Shown: positions 46,653 to 59,190, counted from the stretch's first letter. The stretch is 64,000 bases of DNA from Hydractinia symbiolongicarpus (GCF_029227915.1 NC_079875.1:26980001-27044000); one strand, 5' to 3'. The notes: a model not told the origin generated them from the sequence alone. Translations and numbers: made by a program.

Positions 46653-49600
46653 AAATGACAATTATCCTGAATCAATACAAATAATCGCAAATATATGAGA
46701 CATTTGTCTCTTTTAAATGCCTCGTTTATCAATTATATGGCTAAAATATGTAGAACCTGAGAAGAAGTTGTTGACCTTAAATGACAATTATCGTGCATCA
46801 ATACGAAAAATCGAAAACATATGAGACACTCGTCACTTTTAAATGCCTCTTTTATCAATTTTACGGCTTAAAAATCTGGAAACTGAGATGTTTTCGACCC
46901 TAAAGTACAATTATCCTTTATCAATACGAAAAATCGCAAATATATGAGACATTTGTCACTTCTAAATGCCTCTTTTGTCAATTTTACGGTTAAAACATAT
47001 AGAACTTGAGACGAGGTTGTTGACCCTAAAGGACAATTATCCTGTATCAATACGAAAAATCGCAAATACATGAGACATTTGGCTCTTTCAAATGCCTTGT
47101 TTAACAATTTCACGGCTAAAATATATGGAAACTGAGATGCTGTCGACCCTAAAGTACAATTATCCTTTATCAATACAAAATATCGCAAATAGCTATATGA
47201 GACTAGTCACTTTGAAGTACCTCGTTTACCAATTCCACAGCAAAAATATATAGAACCTGAGACGAGGTTGTCGACCCTAAATGACAATTATCTTGTATCA
47301 ATGCGAAAAATCGCAAATACATGACACTCGTCACTTTGAAATGTCTTGTTTATCAATTTTACGGTTAAAATATATAGAACCTGAGAAAAGGTTGTTGACC
47401 CTAAATGACAATTATCGTGTATCAATACGAAAAATCGAAAATATATGAGACACTCTTCACTTTTAAATGCCTCTTTTATCAATTTTACGGCTTAAATATA
47501 TGGAAACTACGACGAGGCTGTCGTCCCTAAATAACAATCATCTTGTATCAACTCCACAACTCTCAAATATATGACACTCGTCTCTTTTAAATGCCTCGTT
47601 TATCAAATTTACGGCTCGAATATAGAGAACCTGAGACGAGGTTGTCGAACCTAAATGACAATTATCTTGTATCAATGCGAAAAATCGCAAGTACATGACA
47701 CTCGTGACTATAAAATGCCTCGTTTATCAATTTTACGGCTAAAATATATGGAAACTGAGACGTTGTCGACCCTAAAGTACAATTATCCTTTATCAATACG
47801 AAAATAGCTATATGAGACTAGTCACTTTGAAATACCTCGTTTACCAATTCCACGGCTACAATATATAGAACCTGAGACGAGGTTGTCGAACCTAAATGAC
47901 AATTATCTTGTATCAACTCGAAAAATCTCAAATATATGATACTCGACTCTTTTGAATGCCTCGTTTATGAATATTACGACTAAAATATATAGAACCTGAG
48001 ACGAGATTGTCGTCCCTAAATGACAATAATCTTATATCGATACGAAAAATCGCAAATATATGAGACACTCGTCAATTTTAAATGACTCGTTTATCAATTT
48101 TACGGTTATAATATATAGAATTCAGACGAGGTTCTTGACCCTAAAGGACAATTATCCTGTATCAATACGAAAAATCGCAAATACATGAGACATTTGTCTC
48201 TTTTAAATGCCTTGTTTAACAATTTTACATCTAAAATATATGGAAACTGGGATGTTGTCGACCCTAAAGTACAATTATCCTTTATCAATACGAAATATTG
48301 CAAATAGCTATATGAGACTAGTCACTTTGAAATACCTCGTTTACCAAATCCACAGCGAAAATATATAGAACCTGAGACGAGGTTGTCGACCCTAAATGAC
48401 AATTATCTTGTATCAATGCGAAAAATCGCAAATACATGACACTTGTCACTTTGAAATGCCTCGTTTATCAATTCTACGGCCGAAATATATACAACCTGAG
48501 ACGAGATTGGTGACCCTAAATTACAATTATCCTGTATCAATACAAAAATTGCAAATATGTGAAACACTAGTCTCTATTAAATGCCTCGTTTATCAATTTG
48601 ACGACTAAAATATATAGAACCTGAAACGAGGTTGTCGCTCCTAAATGACAATTATCTTGCATAAATGCGAAAAATCGCAAATATATCGCACTCGTCTCCT
48701 TTGAATGCCTCGTTTATCCATTTTACGGCTGAAATATATAGAACCTGAAACGATGTTGTCGACCCTAAATGACAATTATCCTGCATCAATACGAAAAATC
48801 GCAAATATAGGAGACATTTGTCTCATTTAAATGCCTCTTTAACAATTTTACGGTTAAAATATATGGAAACTGAGACGAGATTGTTGACCCTAAATTACAA
48901 TTATCCTTTACCAATACGAAAAATCACAAATATATGATACTCGTCACTTTGAAATAACTCGTTTATCAATTCTAAGACCAAAATATATAGAACGTGAGGC
49001 GAGGTTTTCGTCCCTAAGTGACAATTATCTTGTATCATTATCAAAAATCGCAAATATATAACACTCGTTTCTTTTAAATGCCTCGTTTATCAAATCCACG
49101 GCTAAAATATATAGAACCTGAGACGAGATTGTCGACCCAAAATAACATTTACCTATACTATAATACCAGTATACGTCCGTCGGTCCGTCTGTCTGTCACG
49201 GTTGTTGACCCTAAATGACAATTATCCTGTATCAATACAAAAAATCGCAAATATAGGATACATTTGTCTCATTTAAATGCCTCGCTTACCAATTCCACGG
49301 CTATAATGTATAGAACGTGAGATGAGATTGTCGTCCCTAAATGACACTTATCTTGTATCAATACAAAAAATCGCAAATAGCTATATGAGACTAGTCACTT
49401 TGAAATGCCTCGTTTATCAATTCCACGGCTAAAATATATAGAACCCGAGACAAGGTTGTCGTCCCTAAATGACTATATTCTTGTATCAATACGAAAAATC
49501 GCAAATATATGAGACACTCGTCACTTTTAAATGCCTCGTTTATCCATTTTACGGCTAAAATATATAGAACCTGAGACGAGATTGTCGTCCCTAAATGACA

Positions 49601-49826
49601 ATTACCTTGTATCAATAAGAAAAATCGCAAATATATGAGACACTCGTCTCTTTAAATGCCTCTTTTATCAATTTTACGGTTAAAATATATAGAATTTGAG
49701 ACGAGTTTGTTGACCCTAAATGACAATTATCGTGTATCAATACGAAAAATCGAAAATATATGAGACACTCTTCACTTTTAAATGCCTCTTTTATCAATTT
49801 TACGGCTTAAATATATGGAAACTACA
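46653..49826. repeat. Satellite block 3
   Basis: About 25 monomers. It spans the junction between the two 4409-bp units at 47366/47367, so the duplication breakpoint lies inside satellite, as expected from unequal exchange. Confidence 0.93.
49153..49199 (+). repeat. Helitron-like terminus motif inside satellite (unit 2)
   Basis: Exact counterpart of 44744-44790, displaced by 4409 bp. Confidence 0.5.
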
Positions 49827-51061
49827 TTATTATTAAACAAGCTACGCGCGTACGAAATTAAAGGCAAGGAGCTAGCATGGTTTACCGACTACTTATTTAA
49901 TCGAAGTCAGTTAGTAGACATTAACAATATTCGATCTAGCTACAAGCCAATTTACTGCGGTTTTCCATTTTGGGACCACTGCTTTTTATAATTTTTTATG
50001 ATGACTTTGTAGACCATATCTCAAATTCTAAAGTTATAATGTACGCAGATGACACCGTCATATACGTTGCTCATAAAGATGTTACTAGAATTGAACAACT
50101 TACAAGTTGTATATCAAGAAAATCCAATAAATTTCGTTTCTCAGTATAAGTATCTGGGAACAGTAATCGACAGCAAGTTAATGCTTAATGACAACTTCGA
50201 CCGATCATATAAAAGCGCCAGCAGCCGTTTACGCCTACTACAAAGATTACGACCGTGCCTTACCGCTGAAGCCGCACACAATGTTTTCTCGATGATGATT
50301 GTACCTTTAATTACTTATACTAGTGCATTGAGAATACCTATCACAAATACACAGCTCAACAAATTAAAATCGCTTGAGAACCGTGCTAGATCGATTGTCC
50401 GGAGTGATAATATTCCATCCATCACAGGACTCGTCAACCGTAATATATGTGTACTCGTTAAAAAGTGTCTACTAAATGATCTAGCATCTGAACATTTTGA
50501 CAATTATTTTGTCAGCCAACAACATGACAATAACACACGAAATAACGGCTGAATTGTCAGGTTACCTCGGGTCAAACTAGAAATCGCCCGGCAGAGTTTC
50601 TATTTTGCAGGGGGTAAACTGTATAATTCACTGCCACTTGAAATTCGAAAAATCGATAAAATGTCTCTTTTTATGAAGGCGGTCAGAGTTTACTTCTCTT
50701 AATAGACGATACCAGCTATTGGGCGATGTGCACTCTCAGCGGCTATCTTAGTCACTGTGCCGTCCAGTCTGCTTCAAGTTTAGCTAAGTGGGATTAATGT
50801 TTTGAACTATGCCTATGTCTTATTTAGCTCCCACATGAAGTCACTTCACACCTTGTATGCATACTGTTGCATTTCTAGTTGATCAATTTTTTGTTTGTTT
50901 TTATCGTTTTTACTGTTTTTACTGTTTTTACTGCTTTTTTCCATTTTTATTCTCAGACAGGACGGACATTGATAGCAGTTTTTTTGTATTTATGTATATA
51001 TTTGCAAATTACTGAAGTCCTCATCCTGTATAAATATTTTTAAATAAATAAATAAATAAAT
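49827..51061 (+). pseudogene. Truncated non-LTR element, copy 4
   Basis: Counterpart of copy 3 displaced by 4409 bp. One visible coding difference (serine to threonine in 'LITYSSALR'). Inactive for the same reasons as copies 2 and 3. Confidence 0.9.
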
Positions 51062-53311
51062 AAATGACAATTATCCTGAATCAATACAAATAATCGCAAA
51101 TATATGAGACATTTGTCTCTTTTAAATGCCTCGTTTATCAATTATATGGCTAAAATATGTAGAACCTGAGAAGAAGTTGTTGACCTTAAATGACAATTAT
51201 CGTGCATCAATACGAAAAATCGAAAACATATGAGACACTCGTCACTTTTAAATGCCTCTTTTATCAATTTTACGGCTTAAAAATCTGGAAACTGAGATGT
51301 TTTCGACCCTAAAGTACAATTATCCTTTATCAATACGAAAAATCGCAAATATATGAGACATTTGTCACTTCTAAATGCCTCTTTTGTCAATTTTACGGTT
51401 AAAACATATAGAACTTGAGACGAGGTTGTTGACCCTAAAGGACAATTATCCTGTATCAATACGAAAAATCGCAAATACATGAGACATTTGGCTCTTTCAA
51501 ATGCCTTGTTTAACAATTTCACGGCTAAAATATATGGAAACTGAGATGCTGTCGACCCTAAAGTACAATTATCCTTTATCAATACAAAATATCGCAAATA
51601 GCTATATGAGACTAGTCACTTTGAAGTACCTCGTTTACCAATTCCACAGCAAAAATATATAGAACCTGAGACGAGGTTGTCGACCCTAAATGACAATTAT
51701 CTTGTATCAATGCGAAAAATCGCAAATACATGACACTCGTCACTTTGAAATGTCTTGTTTATCAATTTTACGGTTAAAATATATCGAACCTGAGACGAGG
51801 TTGTCGACCCTAAATGACAATTATCTAGTATCAATGCGAAAAATCGCAAGTACATGACACTCGTGACTATGAAATGCCTCGTTTATCAATTTTACGGCTA
51901 AAATATATGGAAACTGAGACGAGGTTGTCGTCTCTAAATGACAATTATCTTGTATCAACTCGAAAAATCTTAAACATATGATACTCGTCTCTTTTAAATG
52001 CCTCGTTTATCAAAACCACGGCTCAAATATATAGAACCAGAGACGACGTTGTCGAACCTAAATGACAATTTTCTTGTATCAATTCGAAAAATCGCAAATA
52101 CATGACACTCGTCACTTTTAAATGCCTCGTTTATCAATTTTACAGTTAAAATATATAGAACCTGCGACGAGATTGTTGACCCTAAAGGACAATTATCCTG
52201 TATCAATACGAAAAATTGCAAGTACATGAGACATTTGTCTCTTTTAAATGCCTTGTTTAACAATTTTACGGTTATAATATATCGAACCTGAAAGGAGGTT
52301 GTTGACCCTAAATGACAATTATCCTGCATCAATACGAAAAATCGCAAATGTATGAGACACTCGTCACTTTTAAATGACTCGTTTATCAATTTTACGGTTA
52401 AAATATATCGAACCTGAGAGGAAGTTGTCGTCCCTAAATGACAATTATCTTGTATCAATACGAAAAATCGCAAATATATGATACTCGTCACTTTTAAATG
52501 CCTCGTTTATCAATTTTACGGCTTAAATATATGGAGACTGAGACGAGGTCGTCGTCCCTGAATGACAATCATCTTGTATCAACTCGACAACTCTCAAATA
52601 CATGACACTTGTCTCTTTTAAATGCCTCGTTTATCAATTTTACGATTAAATTATATAGAACCTGAGAGGGGGTTGTCGACCCTAAATGACAATTATCGTG
52701 TGTCAATACGAAAAGTCGCAAATATATGAGACATTTGTCTCTTTTAAATGCTTCATTTATCAATTTTACGACTAAAATATATAGAACCTGAGACGAGATT
52801 GTCGTCCCTAAATGACAATAATCTTGCATCATTACGAAAAATCGCAAATATATGAGATATTTGTCTCTTTTAAATGCCTCGTTTATCAATTTTACGGTTA
52901 TAATATATAGAACTTGAGACGAGGTTGTTGACCCTAAATGACAATTATCCTGTATCAATACGAAAAGTCGCCAATATATGAGACATTTGTCTCTTTTAAA
53001 TGCTTCATTTATCAATTTTACGACTAAAATATATAGAGCCTGAGACGAGATTGTCGTCTCTAAATGACAATAATCTTGCATCAATACGAAAAATCGCAAA
53101 TATATGAGACATTTGTCTCTTTTTAATGCCTCGTTTATCAATTTTACGGCTAAAATATATAGAACCTGGGACGTTGTTTACCGTAAAGTACAATTATCCT
53201 GCATTAATACAAACAACCGCAAATACATGAGAGACTTGTTTCTTTTAAATGCCTCGTTTATCAATTTTACGGCTAAAATATAAGAACCTGAAACGAGGTT
53301 GTTGACCCTGA
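51062..53311. repeat. Satellite block 4
   Basis: About 18 monomers. At 52561-53186 the spacing is very regular (mostly exactly 126 bp), which leaves long open minus-strand frames (51994-52491 and 52569-53141) built of 42-residue repeats. It ends at the BEL/Pao fragment. Confidence 0.93.
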
Positions 53312-53830
53312 AGTAACAGCATTTCAATTCTGGACTTCGAGTTCGACCGTCCTTTCCAACAATTAATTTTTCTATCTTTCCGATTTTCCATTGCGAGCAT
53401 GATGTGGGTGTGTCGTCCTTGATGAGTACAATATCATTCAGCCTCAACTCTTCGTCTGCTGTCTTCTTCCTTTCGTATGGGTGTCGTTGCCTGAGTTCGT
53501 TCAAATAAGTTATACTAAAGTGTTTCCAAATATGTCCTAAGACTGTTCTTAAACGAAGGACTCTTCGAGTGCATTCAGTCGCATCTAATACAGTAATCGG
53601 TTGATTAGTAGTTGCGGCATGGTTCAATGATCTCCCAAAGATAAGATGATAAGAGGTTATGTCCAATGTCTTCATCACTCGTATAACAGAGCGGTCTTGA
53701 ATTGATTACACTCTCGACTTCACATAAAACAGTTTGTAACTCTTTAAACGTTAGAAACTATTTTTTTAGTATTTTCTTAAGAGATGTTTTTACGGAACGA
53801 ACAAGACGTTCATAGAATTGACTACATGTG
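53312..53830 (-). pseudogene. BEL/Pao retrotransposon integrase C-terminal fragment
   Basis: Minus-strand translation gives, in order, 'FYERLVRSVKTSLKKILKK', then 'ELQTVLCEVESVINSRPL' with 'YTSDED', then 'YHLIFGRSLN', then 'WKHFSITYLNELRQRH', and finally 'LNDIVLIKDD...WKIGKIEKLI.GKDG'. The last part is the DUF5641-like domain that follows the integrase core in BEL/Pao polyproteins. A stop after LKKILKK and a frameshift in the SDED region break it. The 5' parts of the element are absent. Its 3' side is cut off by satellite, so either the satellite array expanded into it or a deletion joined them. Confidence 0.8.
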
Positions 53831-55851
53831 TGAACAGTTCCCAATGTTATTTTTTTATTTTCTTCTTGCGGTTATTTAATAACTCAAGACCAGCTTACTT
53901 TACTTGCATCTTGTAACTGTTCGTGTTGCGAAATTTGAAAAATTTGACTGGTTTAATCTTGTTCCCTGCGCCTCTTTTGCTGTTAAAGCAAAAAAATCAA
54001 AACGAGATTTGTTGTTGACCTCGTTTTTGTACTCAAGATGATAGCCGATTGAATGTGCTCCTACTAAAACGTAGGAACTGCAAAAACAGAACAAAACAGA
54101 ATGTAATAAAGAAAACACACATTCGTCCATTTTTCCCGACAAAGAGCACATATTTTCTGGTCGAAACCAGATGAAATAGGGCGTTTTCATAGTACATTGG
54201 ACAGGCCCTGGCATGGTCGTATGTTACTGAAAATAATTTGTTCAGCATGGTAAGAATGAACTGCCGCCGACTGCCAAGGAGTTTGGTGAAAAGCGCCTAT
54301 GGAATCATCTCAACTAAGTCGTTTAACTCGACTAGGAGAGAAATCAACCGCTCTGTGTATGCACGCATCGTGTTTAAAGATGTTGCTTTCGAATGACAAG
54401 GCGATGTCGAAGAACGATAGCCGAGGGTAAGTTTTAATGATGACAAGGTTGTGTGTTACTGTTCTTATTCGTAACTATGATTTGAGAAAAAATAATTAAA
54501 ACGTAATTATTTATTTAGGTATCTCAAACAATTCTTATAGGACTTGATGATGAAGATTTTTTATCGATTGACGTGATAAATACGAGAATGAAGACACGGT
54601 CTTGCAAGTATGCTTGAAGACCCAATGTTGCACTGAGCGAACCAGCATCCTCCTTACACAATGATATGACAGAGTTCGTTGTGTTAAAATAAAAGCTAAA
54701 ATTGAAATATCTTTGTCCTTTCGTCAGATATATATGGAGCGTGGAAGAAGCACTCAAAACTCCATTTAAATTCCAAACACAAAAGAGCGTAAAGATCAAT
54801 ATGTTGTAGAGTATGCGTATTGGGAAAGCTAGGTGCTTGTTTGTATAGTTTGACCAGTCATTACACTGTGAGTAGATTTTCTTCTACTCGTCCTCAATGG
54901 ATAAAGTTAAACATGCTCCAGTGTATTCCTAAATATGAGAAGTTTTATGACAATCCAACCACGGAGAATCTGAAGGGACTGTGTCTAGCATACACAACAA
55001 ACGCAACACTGGTCAGGGGCCATTATCGTTAATATAAAAGAAATTGAACCAGAATGTCTATCAAACCAAAGAATGTCTGCTTAATGCGGAATCGTTTCTT
55101 TAAGTCAGAATTTGGAAAAGTTCATTTACAATCCAAAGTAGTGTATGCTACTTGGCGTACTGACCACGAGGTTTTAAACCTTATGGAATGACTCCCGTTA
55201 GTTGTTAAAAGAACTTTTAGGACGCGTTAAGCAGGCTAGATGTAGCCACTAAGTTTGCGTAAATTTAAGGCAGCTAAAAAAATAAATAACTTTTTAAAAA
55301 TATGTTTTTTGGCCTATTTCTTTTAACTTGAAATACCAGCAAACAAATAAAAATCTTTAAAATGTGTAAAAGTTTATAACCAAAATAAATAAAGGCAGCG
55401 CTTTTATCCTCGCAGGCGAGATAGTCATAAACTGATTCACAAAGTGGTTTCCCACAGTGATAAGTTATTATTAACTTAGTGATATACGTTTAGGCTGTAC
55501 AAGTTAGACAATAAAAAAATAACTGGGACTGAGTTTTATGTTTCCTTTATCTCAAAACACAAAATATTTTTAGGGAAAAAAGTGTATTGTAATTGTGTAT
55601 CTTTTCTTAGCCACGTGTTTGGCTTTAAAATCTGAAATGTATGAAAAATATGACAAATCCCATAACATATTCAACTTTTTTAAAACTGTTGAATGCAATG
55701 GGCTATTGTTTTTACACCACAAGAAGGTGCAAGAAAAAAGAGCATGGTACCACATGTATAAGCAGGTGCTTGAAAGAATAATTTCAGCCTGGAAATTATT
55801 AAAGTTCGAGACTATTTTGACTTATTCTTTATTAGTCTCGACAACGAAATT
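53831..55851. other. Interval without a supported gene
   Basis: No domain-bearing ORF found. Short frames at 53900-54250 and 54524-54799 on the minus strand have no motif I recognise. Confidence 0.5.
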
Positions 55852-55857
55852 TTATTC

Positions 55858-56150
55858 TCGATATATATTCAACTCCACCACTTTGGTCATACCTAAAATC
55901 TTAAAACCAGAAATTGAATAATGTCGTTGTGCGTTGTTAACATCAATGTTGGTGTTTCCGTGCAAAACGTTTTCTAAACTCACAAAGTGTTGCAGTAATC
56001 TGCATACTTTCTGTTGATGAATTCTCATACCTGTAATTGCTTCATTAGGTCCAGGCTTCAACTCGATATCTCCACATGACAACAACAAAAGTAAAAACAA
56101 AGATCTTCTTTCTGCACTATAAAAAGCAGTTTCTGTAATGAGTTGTGTAT
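55858..56150 (-). pseudogene. 5' fragment of a non-LTR element with 2A-like motif
   Basis: On the minus strand the frame reads '...AERRSLFLLLLLSCGDIELKPGP' and then leads into endonuclease-like 'KVCRLLQHFVSLENVL' and 'HYSISGF'. The leucine run and GDIELxPGP end match the 2A-like leader of APE-type non-LTR elements. The asparagine of NPGP is replaced by lysine, which is expected to block ribosome skipping. The endonuclease is cut short by deletion, and no start codon is clear. It is head-to-head with the RT fragment at 56846, so these are two separate insertions or an inverted 5' end. Confidence 0.7.
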
Positions 56151-56728
56151 TGTTTTTTTGACAAAACCACCTTGGCTTTATATGTTTTCTCAGTCAAAAA
56201 AGCAAAAGTAAAAGTACCGGAGGTAATCCTTGTTAACACTACGAAGATGATATGACTTGCTTCGATAAGAACCTTACAACACAACATTATAATTCCAATA
56301 TGTCAGAGGTAATAAAAGTCCCAAAGGTGTTCCTCATAACCTTTTGCCTTAATTTGGCGTTGGATTTTCGAAATTATTTTTTGAGCCGCTGCGAAAGAGT
56401 CCAAAACGATATATACGTTAAAATAAGAAGCAACACAAATCAATAAACAAAATATTATACCTCTTGTGACGGGTGAATCTTCATACATTAGATTTGATTG
56501 TCACATGTTATTTGCGGCGCAAGTAATGCTTTAGACACTGGCGTTGTCTTTGTTGGTTGGAGCACACACCATTCTCACATGATCATTCTCATCTTAAAGC
56601 AATATACTTTTTTACTACTGTTTGCATTAAACTGATTTTTTGTCTTTGTGTTCCATTAAAGTGCTACTTCATTTTCTTATTGTCGAAGTTGTCATAGTAG
56701 AAGAAGTATTACAGTTTTTATTATAGGA

Positions 56729-56755
56729 TAATAAATTTACCCAGGTGTGCTTCTT
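56729..56755 (-). repeat. SINE/LINE 3' tail fragment
   Basis: Minus-strand 'gaagaagcacacctgggtaa' followed by attt. This matches the 3' end of the SINE at 17365-17388 (gaagaggctaacctgggtaa). Probably the tail of a truncated SINE or its partner LINE. Confidence 0.4.
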
Positions 56756-56845
56756 CTCCCTTAAGTTCTAAAGATCCCTAAATGCGGTGACGGATCATCT
56801 ATGTGCGATGTTTGTTGATTGTTTTAAGTATTTTCTCCTTCTATT

Positions 56846-58176
56846 TTGTGTTTTACGAGTAAATTCGAATTTAATACATCTTGCCGTCTTTCTGTTGCTT
56901 GTAGCAATATAATAAACAACAACCATTTCGGTTTCAGGCCTCGTCGTTCAGCTGAACTGGCTGCAACAATCTTTATTGACACTGTCAAATTGAAGGTTAA
57001 CGATGGCAAAAGGATCGGTGCCGTATTCGTAGACCTCACAAAAGCATTCAACATGTTAAGTCATTGAGAACTACTGTCAAAATTAACCAGTTTTGAAATT
57101 GTTGGAGACGAACACGAGTTATTTACAGATTATTCGTTTTGTAGATTTCAGCAAGTTCAACACAAAAATTCTTTGTCTGATGAACATCCAGTCAATATTG
57201 GAGTACCACAAGGGTCAATTTCGGGCCCACTACTATTTATTATGCTTGTCAATGATCTTTGTACCGTAGTGAAACACTCTGAAGTAGTCAAATATGCAGA
57301 CGATACTGTTTTATTTGTTGCTGGTAAGGACTTTGAGATCATAGAAACCCGTCTTTCATCCGACAGGAATTGTGTACTTACATGGTGTTTGGAAAATGAA
57401 TTAATTTTAAATCTTGGAGCAGGAAAAACTGAAACAATGTTATTCGGTTCGAAAAATAGCCTCTCTAAACAAAACCGCTCATTAAACGTAAATTACGGCT
57501 ACCAAACTGTGAGGGTAACATCCACGTATAAATATCTTAGTGCACTTATCAAACCTTCATTGATTTTAAGCAGCAACTTTGATTTAACGTATCAAAAAGG
57601 CTTCCGGTAGATTACGTTTACTATATCGCATTCGACCGCTGATTACACAAAAAGCTGCATTGGCAATTTTTCAAACAATGATTCAACCAGTATTAACATA
57701 TTGCAGATTTGTTCACCTTAAGAATTCTCGGACACAACTACTCAAACTACAATCTTTACATAGACGAGCAACTTCAATTATTGGAAATTAATTCTTGACA
57801 CCACCTGATACTGTCAATACGATACAAATGCGAGCTTGAAATTTCATTCCCTGTTGCTTGGACAACGATGTGTGTGAAAATTTTAAAAATTACTTCACGA
57901 AAACAAACCACACAAGAAACACACGTAACAACAGAAATAGCTTAAAATTACCTATTCTTCGTTTGGAATATGCTCGTGGAGCTTTATGTTACATTGGAGC
58001 ATATATTACAATACAATCCCGTTGGACATTAGAAAATGTGAATCATACAATATTTTTAAGTCGCAACTAAGAGGATATTATCTGCGCATTTTGTCTTTTT
58101 TATGGCTTTTTGTTTGTTTTTTGTTTTTCGTCTTGATTAACTTGTAAATCATTCGTCAAATAAATTAATAAATGTA
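56846..58176 (+). pseudogene. 5'-truncated non-LTR element, reverse transcriptase and 3' end
   Basis: Well-preserved RT: 'HFGFRPRRSAELAA', 'AVFVDLTKAFNMLSH' (motif A, with the usual D of AFD replaced by N), 'IGVPQGSISGPLLFI' (57197-57241) and 'YADDTVLF' (57293-57316). These are followed by 'NLGAGKTETMLFGS' and 'TYKYLSALI'. A single in-frame TGA at 57065-57067 interrupts motif A from the palm. A frameshift at about 57598 separates the C-terminal part ('GRLRLLYRIRPLITQKAALA'), which itself has a later stop. The 3' tail is an aaataaattaataaatg stretch ending near 58176. It keeps the segments that the 36.6-kb element has lost, so the two are related but independent. Inactive. Confidence 0.85.
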
Positions 58177-59044
58177 ATCTCCACAACGACTTTTTGTGTT
58201 GAAATGTGCCATGAGCCTTTTAATGGGGAATTTCAAGTGGATTTCTGAAAACAATGACACTGGAGGAGCATTGTTTGCTGTACTATGGTCAGTTGTTTAA
58301 TAAAATACGTTTGGACAGTGTTTGGTGAAAATTGCAGACACAGGAAAAATGGATGAGAGAAAATTTGAACTAAAGAACACCAGAAAGAATACAAGAAAGA
58401 ACACAAGAAAGAAATTTTGTTATCAAATTCAGAATTAAAAGATAAAATTTAAACCACAATTAAAAAAAAAAAAAAACGAATTTAAAAAAAACCGTACTCA
58501 ATTCTAAAATTTATTTTCAAAGGACTGAGTATTCAAAATTGAAGAATCTAAGGTGAGTCAATTGTTGAATAGATGTGGGTTTTTTATTTTTTGTCTTCTA
58601 TCAGAGTTTGAATTTTCTGTTACTTCTTTCTTTATCAACCACGTTTATATATAGGCGAACAAGCTTTTATATATAGGCGAACAAGCTCGGAATAAAGAGT
58701 GTTACAGTGCTGCATACGTTAAGTCCCCTGGATTTACAACAGTGTTGACTTTCCTTGTATGATTTTGCTACCGTTACTGATGTTACGTAAAACAACTATT
58801 TTTTCCGCCTCAACAATGAGTGACCATCTAAATATGTTCTTGCGAGAAAAAAATTGACATTGAAACTAAGACGTACAATAAGTTTTTGTCGCATTATTTT
58901 GTTGAACATCATACGCATAGAAAGACAAGAATAATTCTCTGCACTGTAAGTAGAATTTTCACATTATTTTCTTGACAAAGTGCTATGATAATAAAAGGAT
59001 TATTCTCAAGCGTGCTTTTCAAACATTATATTACCTCACATGCT
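58177..59044. other. Interval without a supported gene
   Basis: Contains a 22-bp tandem duplication at 58643-58686 (tttatatataggcgaacaag, twice). Nothing coding. Confidence 0.6.
58643..58686. repeat. 22-bp tandem duplication
   Basis: Two adjacent copies of tttatatataggcgaacaag-c, starting at 58643 and 58665, with one difference at the first base. Confidence 0.85.
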
Positions 59045-59190
59045 TTCATCCCAAGCGTACGTTTTTAGTATAATGACTTTTCGCTTCTGTTATAACTACC
59101 CAGTAATGAATTGATAATTCCATTGTATCTTTTCATGTATAGAATTCACAATACGGTTACACGGATGTCCCACGGCAATTCAAGAAAATA
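59045..59190 (+). repeat. Direct repeat, left copy (offset about 698 bp)
   Basis: Shares 'ccaagcgta', 'ttataactaccca.taatga', 'ttgtatctt..catgta' and 'gttac..atgtccca' in order with 59745-59910. Confidence 0.6.

Larger units (their letters stand above)
42958..47366. repeat. 4409-bp tandem duplication, unit 1
   Basis: Satellite plus truncated retrotransposon copy 3 plus satellite. It is repeated in direct contact as unit 2. Equivalent landmarks are all shifted by exactly 4409 bp (43073 to 47482, 45418 to 49827, 46653 to 51062). I counted about six single-base differences, near 43431, 44143, 44871, 45068, 45208 and 45914. Confidence 0.93.
47367..51775. repeat. 4409-bp tandem duplication, unit 2
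   Basis: Nearly identical to unit 1 (42958-47366). Similarity ends at about 51784, where the two sequences read agaacctgagaaaagg and cgaacctgagacgagg. Confidence 0.93.

Noticed and set aside
39745-53141. Numerous small proteins of the 'FFVLIQDNCHLGSTT' type on the minus strand
   Set aside because: They are translations of satellite monomers and occur wherever the monomer length is a multiple of three. There are no start signals or other evidence of genes. Kept only as a finding.
39809-53311. CRISPR-like repeat array
   Set aside because: Monomers are 120-127 bp, contiguous and diverged, with no unique spacers, and the window is eukaryotic. This is satellite DNA.
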